64,000 bases of DNA from Eriocheir sinensis (taxonomy: Eukaryota > Arthropoda > Malacostraca > Decapoda > Varunidae): NCBI RefSeq assembly GCF_024679095.1, contig NC_066577.1, forward strand, positions 3,680,370-3,744,369, written 5' to 3'. The stretch's first letter is position 1. Each line of letters opens with the position of its first letter. Made by a program: the position numbers and the translations under genes. This document shows, piece by piece, positions 11,688 to 22,708 of the stretch. Under the pieces are notes generated by a model. It was not told where the DNA came from. It did no database searches and saw only the letters and a list, made by a program, of their open reading frames with translations.

Positions 11688-11855
11688 TCTGTGTTAAAAC
11701 ATGTAAAGAACCACCTGAGAACAAAAACTGGGGATGACCGGCTATCTTCCTTGTTGTTGATGGCCACAGAGAAACACATGGTCAAGTCTTTTGATCTGGA
11801 AGAACTAGTCGATGATTTTGCTCGCATGAGACACCGCCGGTACCCATTGGTGTGA
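11688..11855 (+). pseudogene. hAT transposase C-terminal dimerisation domain fragment
   Basis: This frame has no nearby ATG. It reads TCCSRFFSVLKHVKNHLRTK and continues as DDRLSSLLLMATEKHM, then LEELVDDFARMRHRR before a TGA at 11853. It matches the end of the hAT C-terminal dimerisation region (S-x-L-K-x-x-K-x-x-L-R-x-x-M..R-L-x-x-L..D..I-D-x-F-A). The rest of the transposase is missing, replaced on the left by microsatellite DNA. Confidence 0.8.
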
Positions 11856-12355
11856 TTGTATATAGGACTGTAGTAAAAAAAACTTATTTTCGTTTTGTTA
11901 TGGTACTCAAATTATCAACAGTATTACTTTTATTTCATTTTTCAGTATGATGAGTATACTCAAATTATCAACAGTATTACTTTTATTTAATTTTTCAGTA
12001 TGGTGAGTATACTCAAATTATCAACAGTATTATTGCTCATACTTAATTATCTTGATGTTAATTTCATTACAGTAATGATGCAATTGTTTTTTAACTTTCA
12101 ATAATGCCCGGCATTGGCAGCTTTATAAAATATATTTTCCTTAAAATTCAAATATAAGAAAAAGAAGGTCCTGTACTCATGTTTACCTTTCAAATGTACA
12201 ATCATAAATACATGAAATTTCTCGGAAATATTATGTTTCTTAATCCTTGTCTGTCTGGTCTGTTTATATTCTTATATAGCTACCCGTGATGATAAGGTAA
12301 ATGAACAGTAGTGAGATTATATAATTTATGCTGAAAAACCTTGCTTATGTGGTTT

Positions 12356-12482
<127 letters not shown>

Positions 12483-12550
12483 GATGAAGCTCTTTGCTCA
12501 CCAAACTGTCTCTGCCCCCCCCCCAAGAAAAATCTGAAATGACGCCCCTG

Positions 12551-12961
12551 ATCCCATGACGAACACACAGAGCACTTGTGCAGCCGCCACCAAGGTTTGC
12601 TTTGATAAGTGAACACCGCCACTGACCACCAAGATGGCCGTGGGGGGTGCATTCCCCCCGTTAGTAGGTCGTAAAGTTCGGTTGGAGTAGTTTAAATATG
12701 CTCCCCGACCCTAAACACTATGCGAGCTATTTAGCGGCTGCGGCAGCTGTAGGTCGCCGCGGCCGCCGCCAGAGGAGGCGACGCGCTTTCGTAAACATTA
12801 TTCCCTATTTTCAAGATTAAAAAAAAGAGTCCTTGAATAGGATTTTCAAAGCATTTCCATGACTGTTGAAGGATTGTAGAAAAGATATATGAAGAGATAG
12901 TGATGTTTCATAAGGTAGATAATGAGATACTGGCACGGTTTTAAAACGAATCTTTACCACC
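12551..12961. other. No recognised gene; holds an inverted copy of a 45-bp motif
   Basis: GAGCATATTTAAACTACTC lies here in reverse orientation (12672-12716) and matches 1465-1510. The rest is GC-rich and then AT-rich sequence without a supported feature. Confidence 0.45.
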
Positions 12962-13262
12962 TGTTGTTCTGGGATGGCGTCTTGGCTGCACTCAGGTGAT
13001 GGACTGTCCAGGCTCAGGCTGAAGCTGCCAGGACCTGCGTGGGATGATGGCTGAACTGAACACAGGCAGGACTTGTAAAGTGTGGAGGTTACTGGCTACT
13101 ACAGCCTTGCCTGGCTCATGTGCTGGCCAGCCGGCACCTGCTGGATCTAGCGGCGTGCCTGTCCAACAGACTACAGGTCTGGAAACTGGTGGAGTAGCAG
13201 CCAGTGACTAGTGTGAGAAGTGTTTACAGCTTGAGTGCAACAGCAGGTACCTGAGAGGGATA
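12962..13262. repeat. Second segmental duplication, block X, copy 1
   Basis: Nearly identical to 52190-52492, from TGTTGTTCTGGGATGGCGTC to GCAGGTACCTGAGAGGGAT. Together with the blocks at 15113-16970 and 21443-21545 it lies in the same order and orientation as 52190-54990. Confidence 0.85.
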
Positions 13263-14091
13263 TCGGCCGTATCATAAGGCAGCTTCTAAACCTTCCCCTT
13301 CCTCTTCCCTTAAACGGTGTCCCCTTTCTGCCGGATACTATAAGGTGATCTCGGCCCCTTCCTCCGTTAGGGCTTCTTCCGAGTTGGGTTTAGCCTCTGT
13401 AAACATCTCTACACGGAAATATTGATAATTGAAGCATTTTACATATATTATTATTATCATACATATTTTTCAATGTATAATCACGAAGAAAATGGTTGAT
13501 TGAAAGGCAAATATAGGTATAATTGGGAGCATAGCGTGAATGATAGGGATTGGGAGTGACGTCAGCAACCCTTGTTTTCCACCTCTCCACATACACAGCC
13601 GGAGTCCAAATGTGCCAGGTGCTATCACTTCTCGGCCGCTCGCTATCATCTCGTCAAGCAAGGAGCAATTAGAAAAATGATCGAGCACCATCGGAGGTAT
13701 AGGAAAAGACTACCTAGCTCCTTGAGTTGACCAAGGAGGCGTGTTGACACGGCAACTCGGCAAGGGTTAAAAATCATGATACAACCCTAAAGTCTTAAAC
13801 AACATTTTAAATCATATATTCAAAAAACTTTTGCAGATTCATATTAGATCAAATACGTTTTATTATAATTCCTGGATCATTTATTACTATATTAATGAGA
13901 GAAATGCAGAGTTGACGCATAAAACATGCGAAGGGGCTCACGAAGATGTGCCTATCTCGACCCCTTGCCAGATTCCAGCAATTTCGCCCGTCAACACCTT
14001 TCCTTCGCTTACGGAGCGGCGGGCCCCTCGAAGATTATGGTATGAGAAATTGGCCGAAGAGCTTCTATAGTCGAGGAGGCTGCCTTATGGT
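13263..14091. other. No recognised gene
   Basis: AT-rich DNA absent from the paired duplication copy. Short open frames on the minus strand (13390-13691) show no recognisable domain. Confidence 0.5.
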
Positions 14092-15000
14092 TCTTTTAAT
14101 AAAAGACCCACCCTACAGGAACTTAACGATTCAAGGCTGGAGGCAACAGAACGCTTAGCCGCAGACCTTACCATTATTTCCGATTGGGGCAAGAGGAACC
14201 TGGTGTCCTTCAACGCCTCAAAATCACAGTTTCTCCACCTATCCACTCGACACAATCTTCCAAACAACTATCCCTATCCCCTATTTCTTGACAACACCCA
14301 GCTATCACCGTCTTCAACACTAAACATCCTCGGTCTATCCTTAACTCAAAATCTCAACTGGAAACTTCATATCTCATCTCTTACTAAATCAGCTTCCTCT
14401 AGGCTGGGCGTTCTGTACCGTCTCCGCCAGTTCTTCTCCCCCGCACAGTTGCTGTCCATTTACAGGGGCCTTGTCCGCCCTCGTATGGAGTATGCATCTC
14501 ATGTGTGTGTGTGTGTGGGGTCCACTCACAGCTCTCCTTGACAGGGTGGAGTCAAAGGCTCTTCGTCTCATCAGCTCTCCTCCTCATACTGATAGTCTTC
14601 TACCTCTCAAATTCCGCCGCCATGTTGCCTCTCTTTCTATCTTCTATCGATATTTCCACGCTGACTGCTCTTCTAAACTTGCTAACTGCATGCCTCCCCT
14701 CCTCCCGCGGCCCCACTGCACAAGACTTTCTACTCATGCTCATCTCTATACTGTCCAAACCCCTTATGCAAGAGTCAACCAGCATCTTCACTCTTTCATC
14801 CCTCACGCTGGTAAACTCTGGAACAATCTTCCTTCATCTGTATTTCATCCTGCCTACGACTTGAACTCTTTCGAGAGGAGGGTATCAGGACACCTCTCCT
14901 CCCGAAATTGACCTCTGTTTTTGGACACTCCTTTGACCTCTGTTCAGGGGCAGTGAGTATCGGGCCTTTTTTTATTTACGCTCTTGAACTGCTCACCCAT
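14092..15000 (+). pseudogene. LINE reverse transcriptase C-terminal fragment with TG expansion
   Basis: The plus strand encodes FNASKSQFLHLSTRHNLPNN and LGLSLTQNLNWKLHISSLTK. It continues with IYRGLVRPRMEYASH, and in the next frame LLDRVESKALRLISSPPHTD and FIPHAGKLWNNLPSSVFHPA. This is the post-catalytic half of a non-LTR RT. At 14505-14520 a TG microsatellite interrupts the expected reading and shifts the frame. The 3' end (14880-15000) matches 26885-27020, and part of the coding region matches 56168-56380, so at least three fragments of this family are present. Confidence 0.85.
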
Positions 15001-15112
15001 TGTGTCGGGGAGGTCTGTTTGAGTACCCCTTCAAACGGTGTCGCTCACACGATTTCACTCCCCTGCGCGGTACTGTGGTACAGCATGTAAATATGCTGCC
15101 GGCCTGGTGTGG

Positions 15113-16637
15113 CAAGGCCCGGCACAGGACAAGACCCCCGGACAGCAGCCATTCCTTGCCGGCCTGCTGTGGTTCTTGACACGTGCTTCACACTATTAGT
15201 CTGGGAAACTGAGGGTCGGGTCTATTTTGTAATTATTGGTTCTTTGAACTGATTTACATTTACACGATGAAAATAAAAAGACAAAAAACAATAATCCTAA
15301 TAAAACCCAACAAAGTCCTTAATTATTTTTACTTTTTTTTCCAACCCTGATGTATGGAAATTATTTTTCTGTGCCTCAGATGCCCTCCCTGGCAGGCAGC
15401 CGTTTTTCAGCTGTACCAGCCCAGGTGGATTGGCTACCAAGTTAACCCGTGGGCTTTGGCTATGGGAAAGCCGAGAAGTGGCCGAGAAACGGCAACATTA
15501 CACTGCATTGTGAGACTGAGAGCATGGAACATATATCAGAGTACTCCTCTCATAACCATAAAGCCGTTAAAAATATTTACTTATACTCAAACTCCATTCT
15601 TTTTAGGTGGTGTTTGTTACAAAATAAACAGTCTCGTGACACGTGGCATCTAGCAGAGTCGCTTGTTGTCTACTTTAGAGAATTTGACAAGTGATTACTG
15701 TATGGATAGCTAATTTAGTCTGCCATGACCTTACAGCACCACCTTTGACAAATAAGCCCACCTCAAGATCAATCAACCACCACAATGACCCAGTTCATGC
15801 ATGGTGGGTTGCTCTATGCCGCCACCGCCTACAATTAGCTCGAATTAGGCGTTTTGAGCCTAGCCCAAAACTGGGTCCGCCGTTTCAGCGGACCGACTCG
15901 CGGAAGCCCAAAAATGGGTCCACCGACGCTGCCGGGTTAAGGAGCCCCGCCTGCCTGGGTTGGATTGGTGCGGTGGCGGGGCGTGCCCACACATCGGTGG
16001 GCCATGTACACAACACCTCTGGGGCTCCAAGCTGCTGTACACAACACCTCTGGGGCTCCAAGCTGCTCTGAGATCCCCTGAGATTCAGCCTGGGGCCGCA
16101 AGGTGCCTGTTACCAACGGTGGCCCAAGGAGCACTCTGAAGGCTTTGACAAGGGGGAGGCTGTGCACTGGCAGGAGGGACTCACACGCTGCGCCTTCTTT
16201 TCGCTGGATCTGTTGGGCGGCTGCAGCAGGAAGCAAGAGATGGCAAGCAATCCCTGACACACCACGACGCTAGATGCTTTCCCTGTCCTGCTGTGGAGGC
16301 TTACCCAAAACATCTCCAAAACTGTTCCCGGCTTGATGGAAAGAAACAGAGAGGGACTTCCCAAGACTTGTCAGGGGTGAAGAGATGTTGTAAATGTGGA
16401 CACAGGGGACAAGTCATGGAACTCTTTATTAACTGCTGCAAGCCATCATAACAAGGCCAACACAACGGTACTGACGCGGGACAACCGAGTCTCCGTAACA
16501 GGCCGGGGAACAACACAAAATACATAGAACAATAATTAGAGAACTTGTCGCAAATACTCGTGCCAAGGCTGAAGGCTTGAAAACGCTTCAGGAAGGCCGA
16601 CCTTAACAGGGATGATGTATACTATTCTAGGGGCTCA

Positions 16638-16671
<34 letters not shown>

Positions 16672-16914
16672 AATCACTACTTACAATAATAATAACAGTA
16701 ATACATTTGGACCCACTACCGCTACTGCTCTTGGGGGTACAATATCTACATGGAATACAGCACAGCCTTGGGGGTCGACTCTTGCATGAAACTAACTTTG
16801 AGACGAGTATGTGCGGCGTTTCAGAGACGAAGAGAAACAACAAACAGACACAAACCCACACATGAGGAGATAGCGGCTTCCTTATATAAAACTATAAATG
16901 CCTGAGTAAGGGGC

Positions 16915-16970
<56 letters not shown>
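15113..16970. repeat. Second segmental duplication, block Y, copy 1
   Basis: Aligns with 53590-54880. Relative to that copy it has gained the TTAA-flanked element at 15446-15936 and a tandem duplication of about 28 bp at 16010-16068 (the CACCTCTGGGGCTCCAAGCT unit twice). Both copies end in a CA repeat after GAGTAAGGGGCTTCACACAC. On the minus strand both carry AATAAA (16425-16430 here), which could serve as a poly(A) signal for the minus-strand zinc-finger gene upstream. Confidence 0.85.
15446..15936. mobile_element. piggyBac-like MITE with TTAA target duplication
   Basis: TTAA (15442-15445) is followed by CCCG, and CGGG is followed by TTAA (15937-15940). The duplicated locus at about 53900 lacks the 491-bp insert, which provides a natural empty site. 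TTAA plus CCC/GGG ends are the piggyBac signature. No transposase is encoded. Confidence 0.75.

Positions 16971-16971
<1 letters not shown>
16917..16971. repeat. (AC)n microsatellite
   Basis: About 27 AC units. The LINE starts directly at its right edge; the matching repeat at 54845-54878 in the paired copy is uninterrupted. Confidence 0.95.
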
Positions 16972-16973
<2 letters not shown>

Positions 16974-17028
16974 AAAAGAGGATCACAACATAGGGAGAAG
17001 TAACTACTCTAAGGCAGACTTTGTTAAT

Positions 17029-17339
17029 ATGAGAACTTTTTTTGAAAAAGCAAATTGGAGTGGGCTGTACAAAGCCAAAAGTACCCAAAACAAGTGGGAG
17101 GAGTTTTTAAAGCTGTACAAAGAAGCTGAGAATAGATATGTCCCTAAGGAACCAAAAAGGATGTTGGTAAAAAGGAATGGTTTAACAAAAGATGCGAGGC
17201 AGCTAGAAAAAGAAAGGAGGAAGCTTGGAAGGGATGGAGGAGACTAAGAAGAATCAACGCATGGAACAATTTCAAACAAGCAAGGAATGAATATACAAAG
17301 ATTAGAAGAGAAGAAAAATGGAAATATGAAAAATATATA
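17029..17339 (+). pseudogene. LINE ORF2 linker region before RT
   Basis: Encodes MRTFFEKANWSGLYKAKSTQ and KWEEFLKLYKEAENRYVP, then in another frame WKRWRRLRRINAWNNFKQAR-like residues and EYTKIRREEKWKYE. This is the basic linker between endonuclease and RT. A frameshift lies near 17160-17200. It is interrupted at 17339 by the MITE; its continuation is at 18630. Confidence 0.75.
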
Positions 17340-18628
17340 CCGTATTTTACGGTTTACAAGACGCTGCATCTTGGAAGACGCACCCTAATATTGGAGAGAA
17401 ATTTTGAGAAAAAGAAAAAAATTAAGTCATTCTCACACAAGAACAGCTTCACCATATCCATGAATTTATGTAACCTTTTCTTAAAACTATCTATTGTCTC
17501 AGCACTCACCACAAGTTTGCAATTTCAACTACTGTTGGTAAATACCCACACACTGAAACTGTGAGTCCCCGACATAAACATGGCGGCATGTAGGCTATTG
17601 GTTTGTTTACATTCATCACTCGTCCGATTTTGTCCGTATGGCGATGACATACTAGTTGGTGGTTAGTAAATATACTATACATCTTTCATTGTCCATGGGT
17701 GGTTTTATTTCCATAAAAGTGAATTAAAAAAAAATTAAAATATGTACGTAAAAATATGAAAGTCAAAGAAATTTTATTCATTGTCAAACCCCAAGAACTA
17801 ATCACTGTTGGATTCATCTGTAGAGTCATCACTACTTGCTACTACTACTGGCTTACTGGTATATGGAAATAAGTCACCTGTACCATCATGATCAAGAGCG
17901 GAATGGCTCCCGCCGCCACCAGCTGCACAATAAACAACAGACGTTTGGGTCATGTTTGGGCTTGTGGCTTGGCTCCAGGAAGGTTTATGGTATTGGAAAT
18001 ACTTGTAACAAGTAAGTACTGAGGATATATCATATAAAAGGCTGAATTAAATAGTTACTTAAGTTAACCTCATAATGTAATGACAATGTCGGGTAGGCGG
18101 TGGCCGAAATGGTAGCGTACTGGGCCCACATTCACCGCGTGATGGACGACGCGGGTTCGAATCCCCACGCTACCACTCGGATTTTTCAGTCACCGCCGAG
18201 TGGCTTAAAACTACCCACATGCTGTCCTGAAGACCACCCATCAACCCGGACTCTAGAGGAAGCCGTCCAAGCGAATCAAGAACGAGCTCCGGGGGGCAGC
18301 ATGAGCCAATGCAAGATGGCGCCACTATAAACACTCGCCTGCGCCAGAACGGGCTGGGCCGACCATCAGGCCCCACCTGGAAGAAGCCGTGGGCCGACCA
18401 TCAGGCCCCACCAGGAAGATGCCTACCGGCGCAATAGGCAGCGACGTAAAAAAAAAAAAAAAAAAAAAAAATCCACGTCCCTATCGGTCGAGCCAATACG
18501 GTGACCGTCCAAGCTCACTTGAGCCTGGACGTTGCTGCCACAATACAACATTCGTCTTGGAAGACGCACAAGTATTTTTCATGGTATTTTTTAGGAAAAA
18601 AGTGCGTCTTGTAAGCTGAAAAATATGG
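17340..18628. mobile_element. TA-flanked MITE with AAGACGC-type terminal inverted repeats
   Basis: Left end CCGTATTTTACGGTTTACAA followed by GACGC; right end, reversed, CCATATTTTTCAGCTTACAA followed by GACGC. They match at 21 of 25 positions. TA flanks both ends (17338-17339 and 18629-18630). A second inner GTCTTGGAAGACGCAC motif sits near each end. Most of the body is non-coding and a SINE is inserted at 18091-18470. The TA duplication suggests a Tc1/mariner-type family, but I cannot name it. Confidence 0.75.
18091..18470 (+). mobile_element. tRNA-derived SINE, full-length
   Basis: A tRNA-like head holds an A box (TGGCCGAAATGG, 18101-18112) and a B box (GGTTCGAATCC, 18154-18164), closing with CACGCTACC. 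A tRNA-unrelated body of about 270 bp includes the repeated GGGCCGACCATCAGGCCCCA and ends in a 23-base A tail. A second copy lies at 27458-27818. Pol III promoter boxes are intact. Confidence 0.88.
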
Positions 18629-18629
18629 T

Positions 18630-20395
18630 AATCGACAAATGCAAAGACCAACCTAAATTATCTAATAGACATGTGAACGGCAAATTAAAGAAGAAAAACA
18701 ATCAATAAACTGAAAATGGATGGAACTACATATGAAGACCCAGCAGGGATGGCAGAAGTGATGAACAATGGCTTTCATAGAGTTTTCACAAAGGAAGACG
18801 AATTCGTACAACCACCAAGCCAGGAAAGAGGAAGGGTTATGCAGGAGGTACAGTTAATGGTGCAGGAGGTCAAGGAAAGCTTGAACAAGCTGGATGTAAG
18901 AAAGGCGACAGGGCCGGATGAAGTACAAGGGTGGATCCTGAAAGAATGTAGTGAGCAACTTGCAGAGAAACTGCACTCCATAATGAGCACCTCCCTGAGT
19001 GAAGGAAGGGTACCACAAGATTGGAAGAGAGCAAACATAGTACCAATTTATAAAGGAGGGAAGAGAGAGGACCCATTAAATTACAGACCGGTATCACTCA
19101 CTTGTGTGGTTGCGAAGATACGTGAGAGGCTAGTTAAAAACAGGTGGTCGGATTTTTTGGAAAGTGAGAGAATTATCTCGGATTGCCAGTTTGGATTCAG
19201 GAGAGGGAGGTCGTGTGTCACCAACTTGTTATGTTATTACTCAACGGTGGCAGATTTAATACAAGAGAGAGAAGGCTGGGGGGATGGAGTGTACCTGGAT
19301 TTGAAAAGGGCATTCGACAAAGTACAGCACAGAAGACTAATTTGGAAAATCAAGAATAGGGGTGGAGTGGGTGATGAACTAATTAAGTGGCTGAAGGACT
19401 TCCTAACTAACAGGGAAATGAGGACAATAATCAAGGACAAGGCTTCCAACTGATGCCCAGTGAGGAGTGGGGTCCCACAAGGTTCGGTGCTGGCGCCAAT
19501 AATATTTGCTGTTTATATAAATGATATGGTGGAAGGAGTGACCAGCTATGTGAGTTTGTTTGAAGATGATGCAAAGCTATTGAGACGAGTTAATGATGTT
19601 AAAGACTGTGAGGCATTGCAGAGGGACCTGGACAAAATATAGGAGTGGAGTGGTACATGGCAGATGAAATTTAACCTTGGGAAATGTAAAAAAATAGAGT
19701 TTGGTAGGAGTGGTAGAAGATGTGAATATGATTATAAGATGGGAAGTGAGATAATATGCAGAGGAATAGAAGAAAAAGATTTGGGAGTGACTATCTCAGA
19801 GAACATGTCACTGGACAAACACATCAACAGGATAACGGGACAAACTATGAATTTGCTGAAGAACATAATGACGGCATTTGTGTATTTGGATGAAGAGATG
19901 ATGAAGAAAATAAGAGTTACAATGATAAGGCCAAGGTTGGAGTATGCAGCAGTGGTCTGGTCTCCTCACGAAAAGAAAAATATAGGAAAGCTGGAAAGAG
20001 TACAGAGAATGGCAACTAAGATGGTACCGGAACTTAGGGATCGGACTTACGAGGAGAGACTCAATGGCATGGGGCTCACAACCCTGGAGAGAAGAAGAGA
20101 AAGAGGAGACCTGATAGCGGTGTACAGGGTGGCGAGCAGGGTGGAGAATCTGGACAGAGAGGACCTGTGTGTGTGGAGCGAGAGAGAAACAAGAGGACAT
20201 GGAAAAAAGTTGAGGGTGACCGCGTGTAGGCGAGATGTGAAAAAGTTTAGCTTCCCACTTAGATCCCACTTGATCTAAGTTGAGCTGTGGAATGGTCTGG
20301 AGGAGGAAGTGGTTTGTGCAAGAAACATTCATGATTTTAAGAAAAGTTGGATAAGAGCGGATATGGAGACGGGACAGCGCGAGCGTACCTCTTTT
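18630..20395 (+). pseudogene. LINE reverse transcriptase, several stops
   Basis: RT blocks in order: [91 protein letters not shown] and a catalytic box reading FEDDAK (FADD expected, one residue changed). The C-terminal part includes MIRPRLEYAAVVWSPHEKKN. In-frame stops occur at about 19452, 19640 and 20277. They lie at single codons with the same frame resuming, so these are point nonsense changes. Confidence 0.9.
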
Positions 20396-20401
20396 CCTGT
20401 A

Positions 20402-21374
20402 CAGGAAATCCCCTATATACGAAAGGGTTAGGGACTGAAAAAACCTTTCGTTTATCGATTTTTCGTATATCGAAGCCATTTCCCCCATAGGATTGTTAAT
20501 AAATAGGGGGGTTAGGGACCAGCGCCAGCAAAAAAAAAAAAAAAAAAAAAAGTTAAATATAACTATGCTTAAAAGCAATTTACTACTCACAATACAATGA
20601 AACGCAAGGCTCATAAATAATTAAAAACAATTACCATTTCCTGTTCCTTTACTGTTATAGAAATGCATTACATATGTTAGGACAATCCCCTCTAACTCGT
20701 CACTACAACTCATCACTTAACATTGCCAATGTTTACTTCCCAAGCTGTGAAAGGCCAGTTTCGACTCTCGTGCCCGAAACACGTGCCAAACAGTACACCA
20801 CCGCACCACTCCAAGCCCCCCCCCAACCCCTCCATCACCCTCACGTTTCCTCACGCTGGCTGGGATGTGTTTCGGATTCGAGTCCAGTGTTGCCAACTCA
20901 AAATTTACAAATCCGCTAGGATGGCAAGAAAAATCCGCCAGATTATAGGTGAAACCATAAAAATTTGCCGCTAGATTGGAGTTAAAAATCCGCCAGTTAC
21001 TCCTGTCAATTTTAAGATTTTTCCCGCTAGATTTCAAACAAAACCTCTAGATTTAGCGGGAAAACCGCTAATTTGGCAACACTGTTCGAGTCGAAGCAAG
21101 GGGTTCACAAACTGGCAACGCTAAGTGATGAGCGTTGAAGTGGAGGGGACTGGACATGGACACTTGCTGCCTAATCACTGCGAGTGTGCGTGAGGCTGTT
21201 GACGGCGCGCGGCGACCGATATAGACATCGGGTACGAAACAGTGGGCGCGGAAACTGTCGTACTTTTCGTATATGCGAAGCATGTCTTTCGTGAACCGAA
21301 AATTGTCCTATATTTTTCACTTTCGTATATCCGAATTTTCGTACATCGAGCTTTCGTATATCGGGGATTTCCTG
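20402..21374. mobile_element. Tigger/pogo-like MITE in the LINE 3' UTR
   Basis: Terminal inverted repeats start CAGGAAATCCCC and match at 23 of the first 24 positions. TA flanks both ends (20400-20401 and 21375-21376). CAGG ends with a TA duplication are typical of pogo/Tigger elements. Removal restores the LINE 3' UTR. A 200-bp hAT MITE is nested at 20885-21084. The motif TTCGTATATCG recurs near both ends. Confidence 0.85.
20885..21084. mobile_element. 200-bp hAT MITE with perfect 8-bp target duplication
   Basis: Ends CAGTGTTGCCAA on both strands; flanks TTCGAGTC (20877-20884 and 21085-21092) are identical. The interior repeats AATCCGCYAG and GCTAGATT words. No coding potential. Confidence 0.92.
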
Positions 21375-21406
21375 TATGTCACAACTAGGTGAATAGAACT
21401 AGGTGA

Positions 21407-21409
<3 letters not shown>

Positions 21410-21446
<37 letters not shown>
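21410..21446. repeat. (AC)n tract at the LINE 3' end
   Basis: About 18 AC units: LINE tail plus the right half of the target microsatellite. Confidence 0.9.
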
Positions 21447-21448
<2 letters not shown>

Positions 21449-21545
21449 AACAGGTGAATGTTTGATCTTTCTGAACTGGTTATTATGAGATTCTGATAAG
21501 GCACAGTGCAAGAGTGGCTGAAATATTTTCTCTCTCTCTCTCTCT
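21443..21545. repeat. Second segmental duplication, block Z, copy 1
   Basis: TAACAGGTGAATG and GATTCTGATAAGGCACAGTG match 54880-54960. The block ends in a CT tract 27 bp before the stop codon of the zinc-finger gene, so here it lies in that gene's 3' UTR. Confidence 0.8.
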
Positions 21546-21571
21546 CTCAACCACAGGCACAACGTGGCACC

Positions 21572-22708
21572 TCAGAAGTGGGTCTTCATGTGTTTGGCAA
21601 TGTCCATCTTCATCTTGAAGTGCTTCCCACACACATCACACTTGAACTCTCTCAGGCCAGAGTGTCTGAAGGTGTGACGCTCCAGGGTTTGCTTCTCTTT
21701 GAACCTTTTCCCACATTCCAGACACACATGAGGCCTTTCACCAGTGTGTTTATAAGTGTGTACTTTGAGCTGGCTCTTCGTAATGAATGTCTCACCACAA
21801 ACCTCACACTCATGAGGCCTTTCACCAGGGTGTGTAAGGGTGTGTGTGTTGAGGTCACTCTTCCTACTGAACCTTTGACCACACTCTTGGCATTCATGAG
21901 GCCTTTCACCAGTGTGTTTATAAGTGTGTACTTTAAGATGGCTCTTCCTAACGAATGTGTCACCACAAACCTCACACTCATGAGGCCTTTCACCAGTGTG
22001 TGTAAGGGTGTGTTTGTTAAGGTCACTCTTCCTACTGAACCTTTGGCCACACTCTTGGCATTCATGAGGCCTTTCACCAGTGTGTTTATAAATGTGTACT
22101 TTAAGATGGCTCTTCCTAATGAATGTGTCACCACAAACCTCACACTCATGAGGCCTTTCACCAGTGTGTTTATAAGTGTGTACTTTGAGCTGGCTCTTCC
22201 TAATGAATGTCTCACCACAAACCTCACACTCATGAGGCCTTTCACCAGTGTGTGTAAGGGTGTGTGTGTTGAGGTCACTCTTCCTACTGAACCTTTGGCC
22301 ACACTCTTGGCATTCATGAAGCCTTTCACCAGTGTGTTTATAAGTGTGTACTTTGAGGTGGCTCTTCGTAATGAATGTCTCACCACAAACCTCACACTCA
22401 TGAGGCCTTTCACCAGTGTGTGTAAGGGTGTGTGTGTTGAGGTTACTCTTTATACTGAACCTTTTGCCACACTCTTGGCATTCATGAGGTCTTTCACCAG
22501 TGTGTGTAAGGGTGTGTCTGCTGAGGTTACTCTTGTAACTGAACCTTTTGCCACACTCTTGGCATTCATGGGGTCCTTCAGCAGAGTGTGTGGGTGTATT
22601 TGCTGAGGTCATCCTTCCCAGGGAGTCTTTCCCCACACACTGGCCACTCATGGTTTCCCTCACCAGTGTGTACAAGGCTGTGTCTGCTGAACTTGCTCCC
22701 AGTCTCAA
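21572..22708 (-). CDS. C2H2 zinc-finger protein with 12 fingers
   Basis: Single open frame of 378 residues. From residue 47 to the end there are twelve Cys2-His2 fingers in a strict 28-residue period joined by TGERPHEC linkers. This is the architecture of nuclear DNA-binding transcription regulators. Two finger types alternate: type A (HECQECGxRFSxKSxLxxH) and type B (HECEVCGxTFxxKSxLKVHT). The last two fingers are divergent (HVCLECGKRFKEKQTLERH and FKCDVCGKHFKMKMDIAKH). No KRAB, BTB, ZAD or SCAN domain is seen in the frame. The first 46 residues look like a former finger read in the wrong frame, so the true start is doubtful: the gene may be broken at the 5' end or have an upstream exon. A LINE lies in its presumed 3' UTR. 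It is probably a host gene. Confidence 0.85.
   Translation of the reverse strand: MRLGASSADTALYTLVRETMSGQCVGKDSLGRMTSANTPTHSAEGPHECQECGKRFSYKSNLSRHTLTHTGERPHECQECGKRFSIKSNLNTHTLTHTGERPHECEVCGETFITKSHLKVHTYKHTGERLHECQECGQRFSRKSDLNTHTLTHTGERPHECEVCGETFIRKSQLKVHTYKHTGERPHECEVCGDTFIRKSHLKVHIYKHTGERPHECQECGQRFSRKSDLNKHTLTHTGERPHECEVCGDTFVRKSHLKVHTYKHTGERPHECQECGQRFSRKSDLNTHTLTHPGERPHECEVCGETFITKSQLKVHTYKHTGERPHVCLECGKRFKEKQTLERHTFRHSGLREFKCDVCGKHFKMKMDIAKHMKTHF

Larger units (their letters stand above)
16972..21440 (+). mobile_element. LINE (CR1/L2-like) with nested insertions
   Basis: The element starts in the endonuclease-RT linker (FFEKANWSGLYKAKSTQNKW). It is cut by a TA-flanked MITE (17340-18628), resumes with the RT, and is cut again in its 3' UTR by a Tigger-like MITE (20402-21374). 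Removing both inserts leaves a continuous LINE whose 3' end, ACAACTAGGTGAATA, runs into a CA tail at 21410-21446. It sits between two CA tracts that are one tract in the duplicated locus at 54845. Confidence 0.88.

Noticed and set aside
18091..18175. Functional tRNA gene at the SINE head
   Set aside because: The A and B boxes are followed by a SINE body and poly(A), and a second truncated copy exists.
21506..22606. 366-codon plus-strand frame opposite the zinc-finger gene
   Set aside because: It is the antisense shadow of a regular 84-bp repeat; the minus strand encodes exact Cys2-His2 fingers.
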